Part shown: positions 11,468 through 23,700 of the stretch, one piece after another
Layout: each line of letters opens with the position of its first letter
Numbering within the stretch: the first letter of the stretch is position 1
NCBI RefSeq assembly: GCF_028389875.1
Contig: NC_084664.1
Coordinates: forward strand, 114,831,466 to 114,895,465
Direction of reading: 5' to 3'
Source: Rhea pennata
Taxonomy: Eukaryota; Chordata; Aves; Rheiformes; Rheidae
Length of the DNA stretch: 64,000 nucleotides
The notes under the pieces: model-generated
Seen by the model: only the letters and a program-made list of their open reading frames with translations
Told to the model about the DNA's origin: nothing
The model's database searches: none
Made by a program: the position numbers and the translations under genes

Positions 11468-13619
11468 GTAAGTGTTAATCAAAACAAAGCACCTAAAATT
11501 ATACTGTGTTTTAATTTTGATGTCATAAATCCAAGTTTTATTCAGCACTATGCATTACGATCCTTAAAAGGAATAGATTGAGTTACGACATTTTCTAGAG
11601 ACTCCACATAAGCAAAGGATACAATGGGCATAGTTTTCATAGTTACAAATAAAAAAATGCAAGAACCTTTCAGCGTTTGTGGAAAAGTAAAGGATGGCAA
11701 AACTGACTAAACAGGGATGGCATTTTCTTTCCAAATGAATTCCATAGAGGAAAAAATCATTTAAGGATCATAGATGAGAGAGAATCAATTTGTAATATTG
11801 CAAACAAAATTGGTTCTATTAGAGCAACAATTTCTAATGTAGATAAATCTGTAATGTTACACTTGTCTACCACCTACAGCATAAACTGAGAGGGAAGGTA
11901 TATTTTAATATTTGTCTGAATCTCTAATTGATGTTTGTATTTAGATGGTTAAATTCAAGTTGTTTTGCTAGTGCAGTTCCTTCAGAGATTGCCAACCCTT
12001 TTACACTCAAAAGCTGAAGTGGTATATACACACAGACTGATTAATAAACACTAATCTGCCTAAGCCATCTTTAGTCATAGAGGGGTCTGAAATCTTGTGT
12101 AATACGGATGCAGAAGTTAGAACATTTGTCTCTTTCTGTTCCTCCTAGCCAGTGGACCAGTCCCAAACAGGGCATCTGTGCAACATCTCCTGGGGCACAG
12201 AGTTGAGAATTCATTCAGTCTTAATTGCAGCTTTCGGAGACTGAGGATATGGAACTAATTGTATCAGCTCCCTGGCCTTAAAAAGTGTAGTTGCACTGTT
12301 TCCATATGTATTACAAAACAGTTAAGTTAGCACCTTTAACTGTGAAATCTTTAAGTTCTCTCTTTCTTTCTGGCAGAGAAGAAGTAGCCCTGAACAGTTA
12401 CCTTAGATCAATGTCACAAACGCCTATCAACTCATTGCCAAGTCTGTGGGACATGGCCCACAGACCATCCCCACTACCATCTGCTCTTGCTGAAGAGCAT
12501 GTACCAAATTTTTGCTGTTTAAGGCTCCTTTTAAAGCCCTAGATTATGTGTAGTTTTTAAGTATTGTATGTTTGGAAAGCTAATGGAGAATGGTCATTCT
12601 GGTTCTCAGCAGTGTACACAAAACTGAATGTTGCCATCTGCAAGAAGAGGCTAAAATTGATTTGCAGTGTAGAATGCCATTTTGGTGCCCCATCACACCA
12701 AACAAGTCCTTCGGTTGCCCATCAGGACCAAATAAACTGAAAATCTCCCCTTTGGCTTAAAGGTGTGTGCCTGGAAGCTATTGTGGAATAATTACCTACT
12801 TCATTTTGTTTTGCTTCTTGGGCAGACAGCCCTGAGCTTTGCCTTTGCTTTACCCAGTGCAGAAAAGAAACTGTACCGCTTCCACTAGAAACTCAGGAAG
12901 TGTCTAATGGCAATGACCTTGCAATTTCTAGAGTATAATCTGTCAAAAGACTTACTTGCACATACAAATCAAAACACAGTATATGACCACTTCACAGGAA
13001 AGTCAATTAAAATGCCTGTTGCTGTTTTTTCCCCAGAATTTATTATGAGCCTTTATTATTTATCTTGCAATGTCACCCAGGGGCCGCTGCAAAAAGTGGA
13101 GCTATGTTAAGCAAAACTCTGCATAAGCACATAGGAAAGCATGATACGCTTTTTGGAAGTCTTGCAGTCTATGTGAAGACAAGCTGCAACATGTGGGTTA
13201 TCAAGTTTCGCCCAGTTTTACACACTTCAGCTTTTTTGTGGAGCCAATCCAAACCCCTGTGACGTGTTCCAAAAAACCAGCATACTTGTCAGACTGAGGG
13301 AGCTGACAGCAATCTGCCTGATGCTGCCAGCAATCAGTTAAATATACATATAATATGTCAGGTGATGCTGAATCAAATCTTTTTATGTTTTCATCATTGT
13401 ATCTGCCCTAATGTATTTGTATGGCTGCTCTACCTGTTCCACTATGTTCCTATCTAACCTTACTAAATTGCATAGCTGCTCTTTAACATCACATCCTTTT
13501 TGCATTTATCACTGAGGTCATTGGAATAGGTTCATTTTTATTACATGTTCTGGATAAAGTTATTTATTTGCTTCTAGTGAAAGCTTGGAACTTGAATTCA
13601 AGCGTTTCAAAGTTTGTTC
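11468..13619. other. Intergenic sequence, nothing recognised
   Basis: Unique sequence between a CR1 and a MIR-like relic, with no recognisable exon, RNA gene or simple repeat of note. It lies downstream of both ANKRD29 (its far 3' side) and the NPC1 promoter, so regulatory function is possible but not visible. Confidence 0.55.
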
Positions 13620-13795
13620 CAGCTTTGTTACAAACTTGCTGAGTGATCTAGGCAGGTCCCAACCTCTCCAGAGCAGTTTCCTCTTCTGTAAAGTGGTGCC
13701 AATTGTATGGCAACATATGATCTAAGATCTTCAAAAAGAGGTAACAGTTAACTGTTGAAGGAAAACACTGTATAAATACAGCTTATTATTACAAC
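13620..13795 (+). mobile_element. MIR-like ancient SINE relic, plus strand
   Basis: The order of motifs fits the MIR/CORE-SINE consensus: ACTTGCTGAGTGATCTAGGC, then CAACCTCTCC, then CAGTTTCCTCTTCTGTAAAG, then near the 3' end TATAAATACAGCTTATTATT. The matches are diverged but collinear over about 175 bp, as expected of a copy inherited from an early amniote ancestor. Confidence 0.7.
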
Positions 13796-16700
13796 AGCGT
13801 TTGGGGAGACACTGCACTTCTCTGTGAGCAAATACATGCATTGTTTCTGGCTCAGGCCAGATGCTACCCATATGCACTGCTATGCTAACAAAATTCAAAG
13901 CTCACTCCTGTGTGATAGTTGTATGTTGCTCCTGGTTGCCATTAGCACCCTTAGTTTACTGAGTCCCTTTGAATGCCACGGTGCCACTTGATGAGTAAGT
14001 CAGGATTTGCTGTCAGGGTGGAGAAGCAAAGGCGGGACAGTCACAGGGGAGTTCCTGTGGGCACTACCAAAAGCTGTCTGGGTGGAGGAGCAGGAGGCAG
14101 GTTTATGAGCCATAACTCACCTGAGGATCAGCTGGCTTACTCATGGACTTTGAAGACCTTTCATCAAGTTTATAACAGTTTGTCTCAGTGAATAGGGTTC
14201 TGTACAGAAGCATGGCCAAGGGAGAGCCTATAGAGGCAGCTCTTGGCTTCACAAAGTGGAATATTTCTTCAACCTCTTTGTGCTATGTAATTCACACAAA
14301 CAGACCACGAGATTCTGGTATCTGTCTCCTAAGGCACTATAGGAGCTTATACCTATACACTGGACACAAAATAGGCATGCATACATATATATAACATCAG
14401 AACACACATGTGCAGTACATGCAAATGTGCAGTCCATTTCAGACCTGTGTTGTATGTTACTGTCAGTCTGCATCTGTGCATCCAAGCCAGTGAAACATTT
14501 GCTTTGACAAAAAATTGTGTGCCTTGCTCCTTCCTCACTTAGCAGCACTCCCTACTGGCATGTAGCAGATCACTGTGCTGTTCTGCACTCCATGGCAAAG
14601 TGTTCTGCTATGAAGAGCTTGTGCTAGCTCTGAACAAACTGATTAGGCATTAAAAGCAGAGGTGCATTAGCCCGGTTAAAATGCCTTGGCAAAATAGCAA
14701 GAGTGAAACAGATTATTTAAAGGCAACTTAGATATGTCCCTGCGAGATTTTGTTTTGCCGTGCAACTACAGCCAGCATTGCTGGGCATGTGGTCTTCATA
14801 TTGAACTCATGGGGGTTAGCATCTCTTTAGCATCATTGGAAGGAATAAACTAAAATAGTATTGATTTACACATTTTAAGATCAAGATAAAAAAATATAAA
14901 ATTATATTGCTTCCTGCATGTCATATAATTTCATTCAATATCTCCTGCATCAAGCACAAAATGTTTCAGGTGAAATGCTTATTTTCGGCAGAAAACTAAT
15001 TGTTTTTTAAAACTCAAATGATAAAGGAATCATCTCAAGCAATCTCTTTCAATGGATAATTATCCTCCTCTTTGAAAATCCGCTTCTTGAAGGTTTGAAT
15101 TTGTGTAGCTTCATGTTCATGACTCTGCATTTTTCTTAGACTTTTGTGTGCAAATTAAGGAGATCTCTGCTATCAGAAATCATTCTTTGTAGTTATTTAA
15201 GCCATGAACAAGTCACACCACTTTCTCTTGAGAAACTGAATAGATGGAAATGCTTTATTGAATTGTGGCTGTAGAAATATTTGATGTTGATTCAAAATGC
15301 AGCTCATCACAACAGAAGATTGTAGGAATAAGGCAAAAGACCTGCAATGTCAAACACAAGGTCAAAAATTAAGTTTTTGGTGTAGACTATTTTTCCATTT
15401 TATAATGAGCATAACGCACTGCATGCCATAGTAAGCATATCATAGAGTGTAAACATTTCACTGAAGTAAATCAGATCAGTGTGAAGGTCTGTTTTAGCTT
15501 TAGGAATAGTAACAGAACCATGAAAACATATTTGACTAACTGAACAAAGTACAGTCTTTTTCTTCTTGGTTCCTAAATTGCCTGTGTGTAATGTTCCCTT
15601 CAGATCTAACCTAATGGACATTAATTTCAAAGGGAGCCTGTCAGTGACATCTGGATCTTTGAAACAAACCCTGTTATGTCATGCTAAATTAAGTCTTCCT
15701 GTTTTTCAAGAAAGGGCATTGGCTTTATTTGTTTTGTGAATGCTATCTCATCCGCAAAGACCTGAAAAATAGTAACAGTCTAACGAATCAAATGGAATAG
15801 AACAAACTGCTCTTAATGTAAATAGCAAATAGAAAATTATTTCTAGCAGTCTACAAATGGAAAGAATAGAATGCAGAAGGAAGGAAAAAGACTCTGAGGT
15901 ATAAACACAGTTGAGATAAACTGAATAGTATATTCATTTTTATTGGAATGATATGGAAAAAATGCATTTTAGCAAAGCAACATTTCTGGAATATTAGTCT
16001 TACACTGAGTTACACAAATTTATATAGTTGTTATAAAATGCGTAAGAGGGCAGGTCAAAGGAAACTATGGAATTCAGAAAAGTATGAAATTAATATGAAA
16101 TTTCCAAGAACCGAATGCAGAGCTGCTGTGAGAAGACACAGCTCCATTTAGTCCCGTATGTGCAATGCAATACTGCATTGCTGGTGAAAAGAGCCACATG
16201 AATAATCTTTGGTTGAATTCTTGGCATACATTAACATTTAACACCACTGACAAATGGTGTGTAGGGTAATTGCAAGGGTTCCAAACAAAGACAATATCTT
16301 ACGCCTGTTCAATGTTTATATTAAGTGAAATAATACAAATGGAGCAGTTTTTATGCTACTTCATTTTCTGTACCACAATTCTGAAATTAGTGAGACAACA
16401 TGAAATTTGGCTTACATATGGATTTCCCAAAAGTCGCTATGATTGGATGAATAAGAAAGTATGAATTATTCTTGCAGTTAGGCCCTGACTCAGAGACAAA
16501 TAATCACTGTTACTAATAAAGTGCATTAAATATGACCTGCAGCTGTCTGATCTGGTGCTGTAAAGGTGGGTGCATCTACAGAGAGACGATTTCACTCCAA
16601 AGAATGAACAGTATTTGTAAGGCGTGTCACTAAGGAAGTACAAGACTGCTTTTCATATCATTACTAAATATATGTCCCTGCACATACATATGTCACTGCA

Positions 16701-18976
16701 GCAACTATCTTAAATGGAGAGCTCCACACATCTGTGAGCTCTAAGGCTACACCACTGCCATGGCACTGATGGGAAGCCAGTCCTCTCTACACGCTGGTGG
16801 CCTTCCCTTGCACTTGTCCTCATCCTACAATGGCTTGATACCAATGAAATAAAGGAATGATGCTCTGTACTTCTCCTTGACTCGTGTAACTTGTTCTTGC
16901 TTGCACATACTTTGCACTCACTGCTGATGGGAAGTTACGAGGCTACAGGACAAGCATAAGTCTCCGGCAGAGGAGAGAGCAAGGCTGGGCCCCTGGATTT
17001 TAATGTGCAGAGAAGCCAGCCTAAAAGCACTGTGCTACTGGAGCTGCTATGTTTGGGTGAAATATATATACATATGGCACTTTTTTTCAAAAAGACTTTG
17101 GCCAGTTATCCTGTCCTAGTTCTATTTCATGTCATTATATGCTACCTAGCTTCATGCTGCCATCTCTGAAGTGGTTTTGGTGCCCCTTAATTTCTAGCCT
17201 AAATTTACTCTTTTTTTTTCCTGTTGACATGAACTGACAAACAGCTGCTGCATTTGCTGATGTGCAATTAAAATAAACTCCCCTTCAGAAATGCATTTTG
17301 GAACGTGCAAAGCTAATGGTGTCTGTGGAGCACTTTGAAAGTCTTGCATGAAAGGCATTACAACTATGCAAAGAACTACTCTTAAGATTATGAACCACTT
17401 CAGTCAAGGAGGAAAAGCAAGTTTCCTCTTTGGAACAACAAACAAACCACAGAAGTATTTATTGAGCACTTTATAAAGATGACGGTGGCTACATAAGAAT
17501 CATTAAGGTTTCTTTGTGAAAAGGTTAATTGCATGGCGAGAAATGGCACTGCAACTTCCAAGCCCACTGACAGGCAGAATAACCAATCACATTTTGGTTA
17601 CACAGGACTTCATGCCAGAAACAACCCCCTCTTCAAAGATTCTGCAATGAAGGAAATGCTCCCAACAAGGTTTTCATTCCTAAAAATCTCAAGTAGGCTG
17701 AGCAGTGTCTTAAGTGGAGCCAGATTCACCTTCAATCTGAATGTGGCCGAGCGAGGCTTTGTTCCCAGGCATTGCTGTGTGCCAGGGCACCGCATCTGCC
17801 AGCACTGAGAGCTAAGAGGGAGAGACAGGCCTCTCCCTTCAGCCTATGTTAGCCCCACATTTTAAATTCTGTTGACGAATAATAAAAGCCAATTATAGCC
17901 CACTATTGCTCCAGAAAAGGTAATGCTAACCTCTCAGTACTAGCATGTGCTACCCATTTAGAAGGTCAACAGGGCCTCTTTATAGGAAGTGGCATCCCAG
18001 CTGTTCTTCATCTTTTGCATTAGAGCCGGGCTGTGATAGCCAGTCGTGGAAACAGGACTTGGAAAGTCCTACTATAAGTGGCAGGGAGCAGACATGCAAT
18101 TTCTCATATACAGGCATAGTTTACAAATAAGTTACTGAGTAGCTACCTCTCTTGGGTGAGAGTGGTCAGAAAATACGCCACATCCAGCAGACAGGAGATG
18201 CATCTTGCAGCCACCTGAATGTCGCAGTCTCAGTTTGCTTATTCCAGCCATCACTGGGCCATTGCTGGCTTTTCCTATCCTCTCTTCTGTGCTCTGCCAT
18301 AAACCTTCACCAACAGCGGATGCTTCCACATTTCTGTAGGAGGATGGCTTGATCATTACAGCCTGTCTGATACTGAGAGTACTTTTTGCTCACCCGGCAT
18401 GTCTAGCTACTGCAGACCTTCTGATGATTATCCTGCTTTACAACTGAAAGAGCTGTTCATCTGAAGAGTGTTTTTTTCCAGCTGTTGATCTGAAGAAAAT
18501 CCAGGCAGGAAGACCAATATTAGGGCAGGGCTGCAGGACTCCATCTAGCTTTCTCCAAGACAACACATTCAACTCCTAATGAGTTTAGCCTCTTCAGTGT
18601 TGTTTGATAAAGAAGTTAGAGAATCTAGTCCCATAAAATGCTGTGCAACTTAAGTTCCCAATAAGGTTCTTGAGATTTCTGCATGCTCAGTACTTTGCAG
18701 AATTAAATCAAAATAGCCTGGATACTATTATCTTCTAAGCATCTTGCATAATTCTTTGGTTCTGTACCACTTTGTCTGCAAGTTTCAGTTAGGTGCAACA
18801 TTATTTTAATTTTAAAATGCAACAGTGTGAATTACCTTACCAAATAATAGATTTTTCTGGTGTAACCTTATAATGTCATTGGAAAAGTTAAAGTTTTCCT
18901 TTCTAACTCTGAATAAATAACATATAGCTTACAAGCAAAGGTATGTCCACTTCTGTTCTCTTCATCAGAACCATAA
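13796..18976. other. Intergenic sequence downstream of ANKRD29
   Basis: AT-rich unique DNA. Some of its right side could be ANKRD29 3' UTR if the nearest AATAAA at 18977-18982 is not used; another minus-strand AATAAA lies at 17458-17463. No coding segment is convincing here. Confidence 0.5.
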
Positions 18977-18982
18977 TTTATT
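18977..18982 (-). other. ANKRD29: Candidate ANKRD29 polyadenylation signal
   Basis: This is the first canonical AATAAA I find on the minus strand downstream of the ANKRD29 stop, about 1.7 kb away. Usage is not shown by sequence, and a second AATAAA at 17458-17463 is also possible. The implied 3' UTR would include the GC-rich block at about 20.15-20.45 kb and the (TTTTG)n repeat. Confidence 0.35.
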
Positions 18983-19087
18983 ACCTAACTTACTTACCCA
19001 CAAAAAAGAATTACTTTTTATGATTTGGCAATCGATATGGCTAATTTGCACTTAAGTAAACTACATCAATTTGAGCTAGCTCCCTAA

Positions 19088-19088
<1 letters not shown>

Positions 19089-19118
<30 letters not shown>

Positions 19119-19119
19119 T
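19089..19119. repeat. (TTTTG)n simple repeat
   Basis: A short T-rich array with about four TTTTG units between T runs. On the ANKRD29 sense strand it reads CAAAA and may lie in the 3' UTR. No retroposon body is recognised beside it. Confidence 0.85.
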
Positions 19120-20655
19120 ACTCACTAAAGCAAAAACACAACAATTCAGCTGAAGCCCAGACAGACATTTTTATAATGGGGAACATTTTATGTTCCCTCA
19201 CAATCTTCTCTGTCCTCAAATTTTTAAGCAACTTTTCAGTAACTTGCCACAATTTGAAGGCAGGTAAAGTACCTGGATCTGTGTACTGAACTAACATTAT
19301 ACCTGAACTCACTGAAGAATAATCTGTAATGTGTTTGTGGCTAATGAGATTTAGTATATATTTATATTGCAGAAACTATTGGGGTTAATGGAGTGTGTTA
19401 AAGCAACATGGTTAAGCATAGCTCTTTACAAAAACCTTAACAATTTGCACTGCCTTTCCAATAGAGGCACTGGCAACAACCATGTCTATTTTAAGCATCT
19501 CAACCACAAAAAAGGCCAGAACTGCTATTAAGAGTTCATTTTCCATGCCTGCATTAATTAATGGGTCCGTTCTAGCATGTGGCTACATGTAATTTGTAAT
19601 TGTCACCAGCTGTTAAAACACCTGCATACTGCACACTTCTCCTTCATACCCGATCACAGTTCGTGGGAACAAGTGCATTGCATAGTAGCTGTGGATACTA
19701 AACCATTGTGTGATATATGTGTGTGGAGAAAATACATCAGATATTGTATAGCATCTGCACTGCTGTGTCTGACAGCTAAGTTTCCAAAATACTTGTGCCA
19801 GTGAATGATATGCCCTGGCTGGTTTGCTCAGTAACCAGTCCTCCCTGGCCCATAGAAATGCTCATACATATGCCGTAGGGCTGAGGGTGCACCCCACAGT
19901 ACTCCATATGCATTGCAAACTGCTACCAGCTGCCCCACTATCTCTGCTGCACAGAGTGGCAGATCCAGGTGCCATGCTGAGGAAGAAACAACATTGCTAT
20001 TGTTTGTTTGGCAGCTTTTGGCATAATTCGTAATGGTCTGGATCACTTTATGGATCTCCACATAGGAACCAAAAGGTTATCTGCGGCTGGCAGGAGGACT
20101 TTCCCATAGGCATGTGGTCTTTGGGATGTCACCTCCAGCCCCATGTGGCACTTGGAAGTATGGAGGAATCGAGAGAGCTGGCAGTGCTGGCGAAGTGAGG
20201 GCAGCACCGTGGGGCTGGTCCGGGATGGAGCAAAACCAAACAGCTGCGAGAGCCGGGGTGCCCTTCGGCACGCACCCGAGGCACTCGCAGGGACCCCGTG
20301 CAGGTGTGCAGCCAAGCTGTTAGGGAGCGCGTGCCTGGAGCGGCGGGAGCCCCGGTGCGAGCGGGGACGCACACACCGCAGGCACGGAGGAGCTAACGTT
20401 GGTGGTGCTGGGACCAGTGGGATCCTGGAGTATCGGCAGGGCTGTAGCGCAGATACAGCTTTCAGGCCAAATCCTGCTCTCACTGCAGTCCTTCTGCACT
20501 CAACGGTGCCAAGCGCAGCAGCGCTGTGGCGAAGGTCTCCCGCGTCCACGGGGCATGTAGTGGAGCGGCTAATCAATTCTGCAAACTGGTCCAACAAACT
20601 CTGCTCAGGCGGGCTACGTTTACTTTCAGGCTGGTGCGAACAGGGCACACCTCTG

Positions 20656-20766
20656 TCAAACCGCATTTGCAACAGAGCCACATGAGCTTTTCCTTTGCTT
20701 TTCCTTCATACGAAGCAGTCGGAGGATGCGCTCGTTTTTTGTGAGTTCTTCTGGCAGCTCATTTGC
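20656..20766 (-). CDS. ANKRD29: ANKRD29 exon 10: C-terminal cap and stop
   Basis: After a TTCCAG acceptor the minus strand reads ANELPEELTKNERILRLLR and then MKEKQRKSSCGSVANAV before TGA. The first part is a helical cap for the ankyrin stack and is strongly conserved with human as I recall it. The last residues, from about MKEK, are basic and polar and appear longer than in human ANKRD29, which I recall ending shortly after the equivalent of RKS. Confidence 0.95.
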   Translation of the reverse strand, partial: ANELPEELTKNERILRLLRMKEKQRKSSCGSVANAV

Positions 20767-23700
20767 CTGGAATAAAAAATCTTGTGGTTAGCAAAGCCGA
20801 AAAAGTATTTCCAAAACATGGTGTACAAGCATTAAAACTCTAGAGAAGACTGCTAAGCACAAAGCTAAAATGCCTGTTTCAACATTATTTCCATCACCTG
20901 CAGTGTTCTTTTAAATCAGCTACAGGATTAGGGAATGGCAGTGGAACTAGAAAGTCACTTTCTCCCTAGTGTGCAAGTCTCTCTTCAGTCTTGAGGATAA
21001 TCCTAGCCTGGGACTTGGGTGGACAGCTTGTTTTGTGCTGACCACCTAGGCTGAATGCTATCCCTTGGGTTCCCTATGCTACTGCCACAAAATTTTTAAA
21101 AGAGAACATTGCTGTTGATATTTATGGGAGATGAGGCAGGTCTTTGGGTACCACAGTCCATAAAAATCCAAAGAAAGACTTTCATTACTATGAAATGGTC
21201 AATGCTATTCTGCAGTATAGCAGATAACAGAACATCAGAGAGTTTGGTCTTCTGTATTTATTGAATACAGTTTTGGTAATAGAAAATACTATACCAAAAG
21301 TATTTTCTTTTGGTAATAGAAAATACTTATAATGAAGCTACTTCTGAAAATCAGCATTTTTGTTTTGCAAATGCATTGTCTTGTGAGAAACAGCATGTCA
21401 TTTTCCAAAAATTTCAGTAGGAGAGGTTATAATCCAAGATTTTTTTATACTACTCACCCTCCCTCTGCAAAAACCTTCTGCATTGTATGACAGTATGAAA
21501 ACAAAATGTATGACATTAATAACAAACTACTGTAACAGAGGCACTAACTCTGCTGCCATCAAGTGGAATGATACAGAAACAAGATGCACAGATTTTACAT
21601 TAAGTGACCAAAATATTCAGAAGGCAGATGTTGGATTATTTGCTTTACAAACTTTCATTAATCCAGTCATAAGTCAGAAACAAATACCGGAACATCCATT
21701 CACAACTTCACAAACCCACCTGGGTGTCACATACATGCAGCAAACAGTTCATAAACACAGTACAGAGAAAGGCATTTTTACAGAAATTTTGAGCATATGT
21801 TAAATTACCTTGCAGAATAAAGGAAAGGATAAACTTACTGCAGACGATTTGCAATCATTAAAAGAATCTGAAACTATTTCAATGAACCAACTGATTTGTA
21901 ATAAAATATGGGGAGGATGCATATAATTTTGAAGTCCTTTTTATATTAGAAATGTAATCAAATTTTCTCGCCAAAGGCACCCGTGTATACATTCCCCTCA
22001 TCCGGGCATATCCTCCTTGCACATCCGTTACGTGAGACACCGACACAGTCTGTGGCCGGAGAAGGAGAGCGGCAGACCGCTGCTTCCCTAACGCGCAGCC
22101 TGGCTCGCCCGGGGCAGCCGGAGCGAGCGATCGCACCTGTGCTGCCAGCGGTAAGGACACGATCACCGCGTTATTCACGGTCACTCACAGAGCGGCGTTT
22201 GCGTCCCAGGCACTAGCTAGCGGCTTGCAAATGCCTGCAAACAAACTCATGGGCAGCCCAGGGGGGCTTCAGGGGGAGACCGGGGTGCAAACGCGAACCA
22301 TGGCCCGAGAGGCGGAGCCCGTCGGAAAGGTCTGGCTCCACGGGTCGGGGCAGCCGCCCGGGCCGGGGCGGTGAGCCGGCGGGTACCTTGTTCCTGAGGC
22401 AGGGGTCCGCTCCTGCCTCCAGCAGCAGCGCTACCGTCCTGGCGTTGCCGCTGAGAACGGCCGCGTGGAGAGCAGAGGTCCCATTCTGGAAAAGAGCGAC
22501 AGAGGCGTTTGCGCAACGCGAGCGGAAAGGGAGGAAACTGGAAGGCAGCGAAACCAAAGCACCTGCGGAGAGCAAATCTCCAAACGGGAGAGAAATAACA
22601 CGGAGGAGATTAGGACGTCAAGGACATAGCATCTGACTCATTTACACAGGGTGCTGGCAGGCTAGAAGGCTGTGAAGGAGTTGACTTTAAACGCTCTAAT
22701 ACCCACGAAGGTCAGGTCCACTTTACCACAATAATATTGTCCTTTAAAATTACATTTGTCAATAGATTAGATGTGAAATAAACTCAGCACTTGCTTCCGC
22801 CTGGCGAAACTCAGCCGTTAGCAAGTGAACCAGAAGCACAAGCAGTAATGGAAACCATCTGCACATTTTATTCCCCTTCTCTGCTGATTAATGAGCTGAA
22901 TGTCAGCGAGCTGAACTGTTGTTTTTTCATAGCTGGCCTTTTGTCTGTGGCTGCAGAACTGACAGTTCAAATAAGTGTGGACGCTATTTCATAATTGTAA
23001 TTCACAACTAAGTTAATGCCACCTGCATTTTCCAATACATCAGCATTGCCAATTAGTTGCATCTGCAGGGGCTATAAAAATGTGTGATTTATGGATGCTG
23101 TTATGCTATTAAGAAGCAGCTTCCAAATGTCCGTTACTATTTTTGAAGTCACTGTATTAATTCTGAGGAAAATAAAATCAAATAGAGAATTGCTCACAGC
23201 AGATCTCTTAGGATTATATTTTGCTGACTAAATGCAATTGGGGGCAGGGTATAATGTTAAAAACTGCATCACCAAGAGCAGTTCGTTTGCTGTAGAAATA
23301 AAATCAGATGTCAAAAAGCAAAAGAGAATTCCTCCTAGAACACAATATGCTTTCTCATTCCAAAAATCAGCATCACAATATTTTTTGAAAAAAAATATTT
23401 CTGTGTAACACTAAAGGCTAAATAAGATAATTTATGTCTCCCTTGACTTCTCTAGACTCAAGCTCTTCACTGCCTATTTGCATAGTCATAAATGTCAGGC
23501 TTTTCATCAGATCCTTTGCCTTCCTGGATTTCTGTGTAAAAATCGAGGTATTTTACTACTAACCTTCAGCAGGCCAAGTGTAGGAGAGAATTTCAGTAAC
23601 TCTTCTATCACGTTGTTGTATCCTTTGATGGCAGCTTTCAGTAAGGCAGTTGTACCATCCTTTAAAAGAGAGAGGAAGGTAAGTTCAGTCATTACAAACG

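Noticed and set aside
20043-20681. Open frames of 180-212 codons on both strands over the ANKRD29 stop region.
   Set aside because: They result from the GC-rich block after the ANKRD29 stop. The true reading frame ends at 20656.
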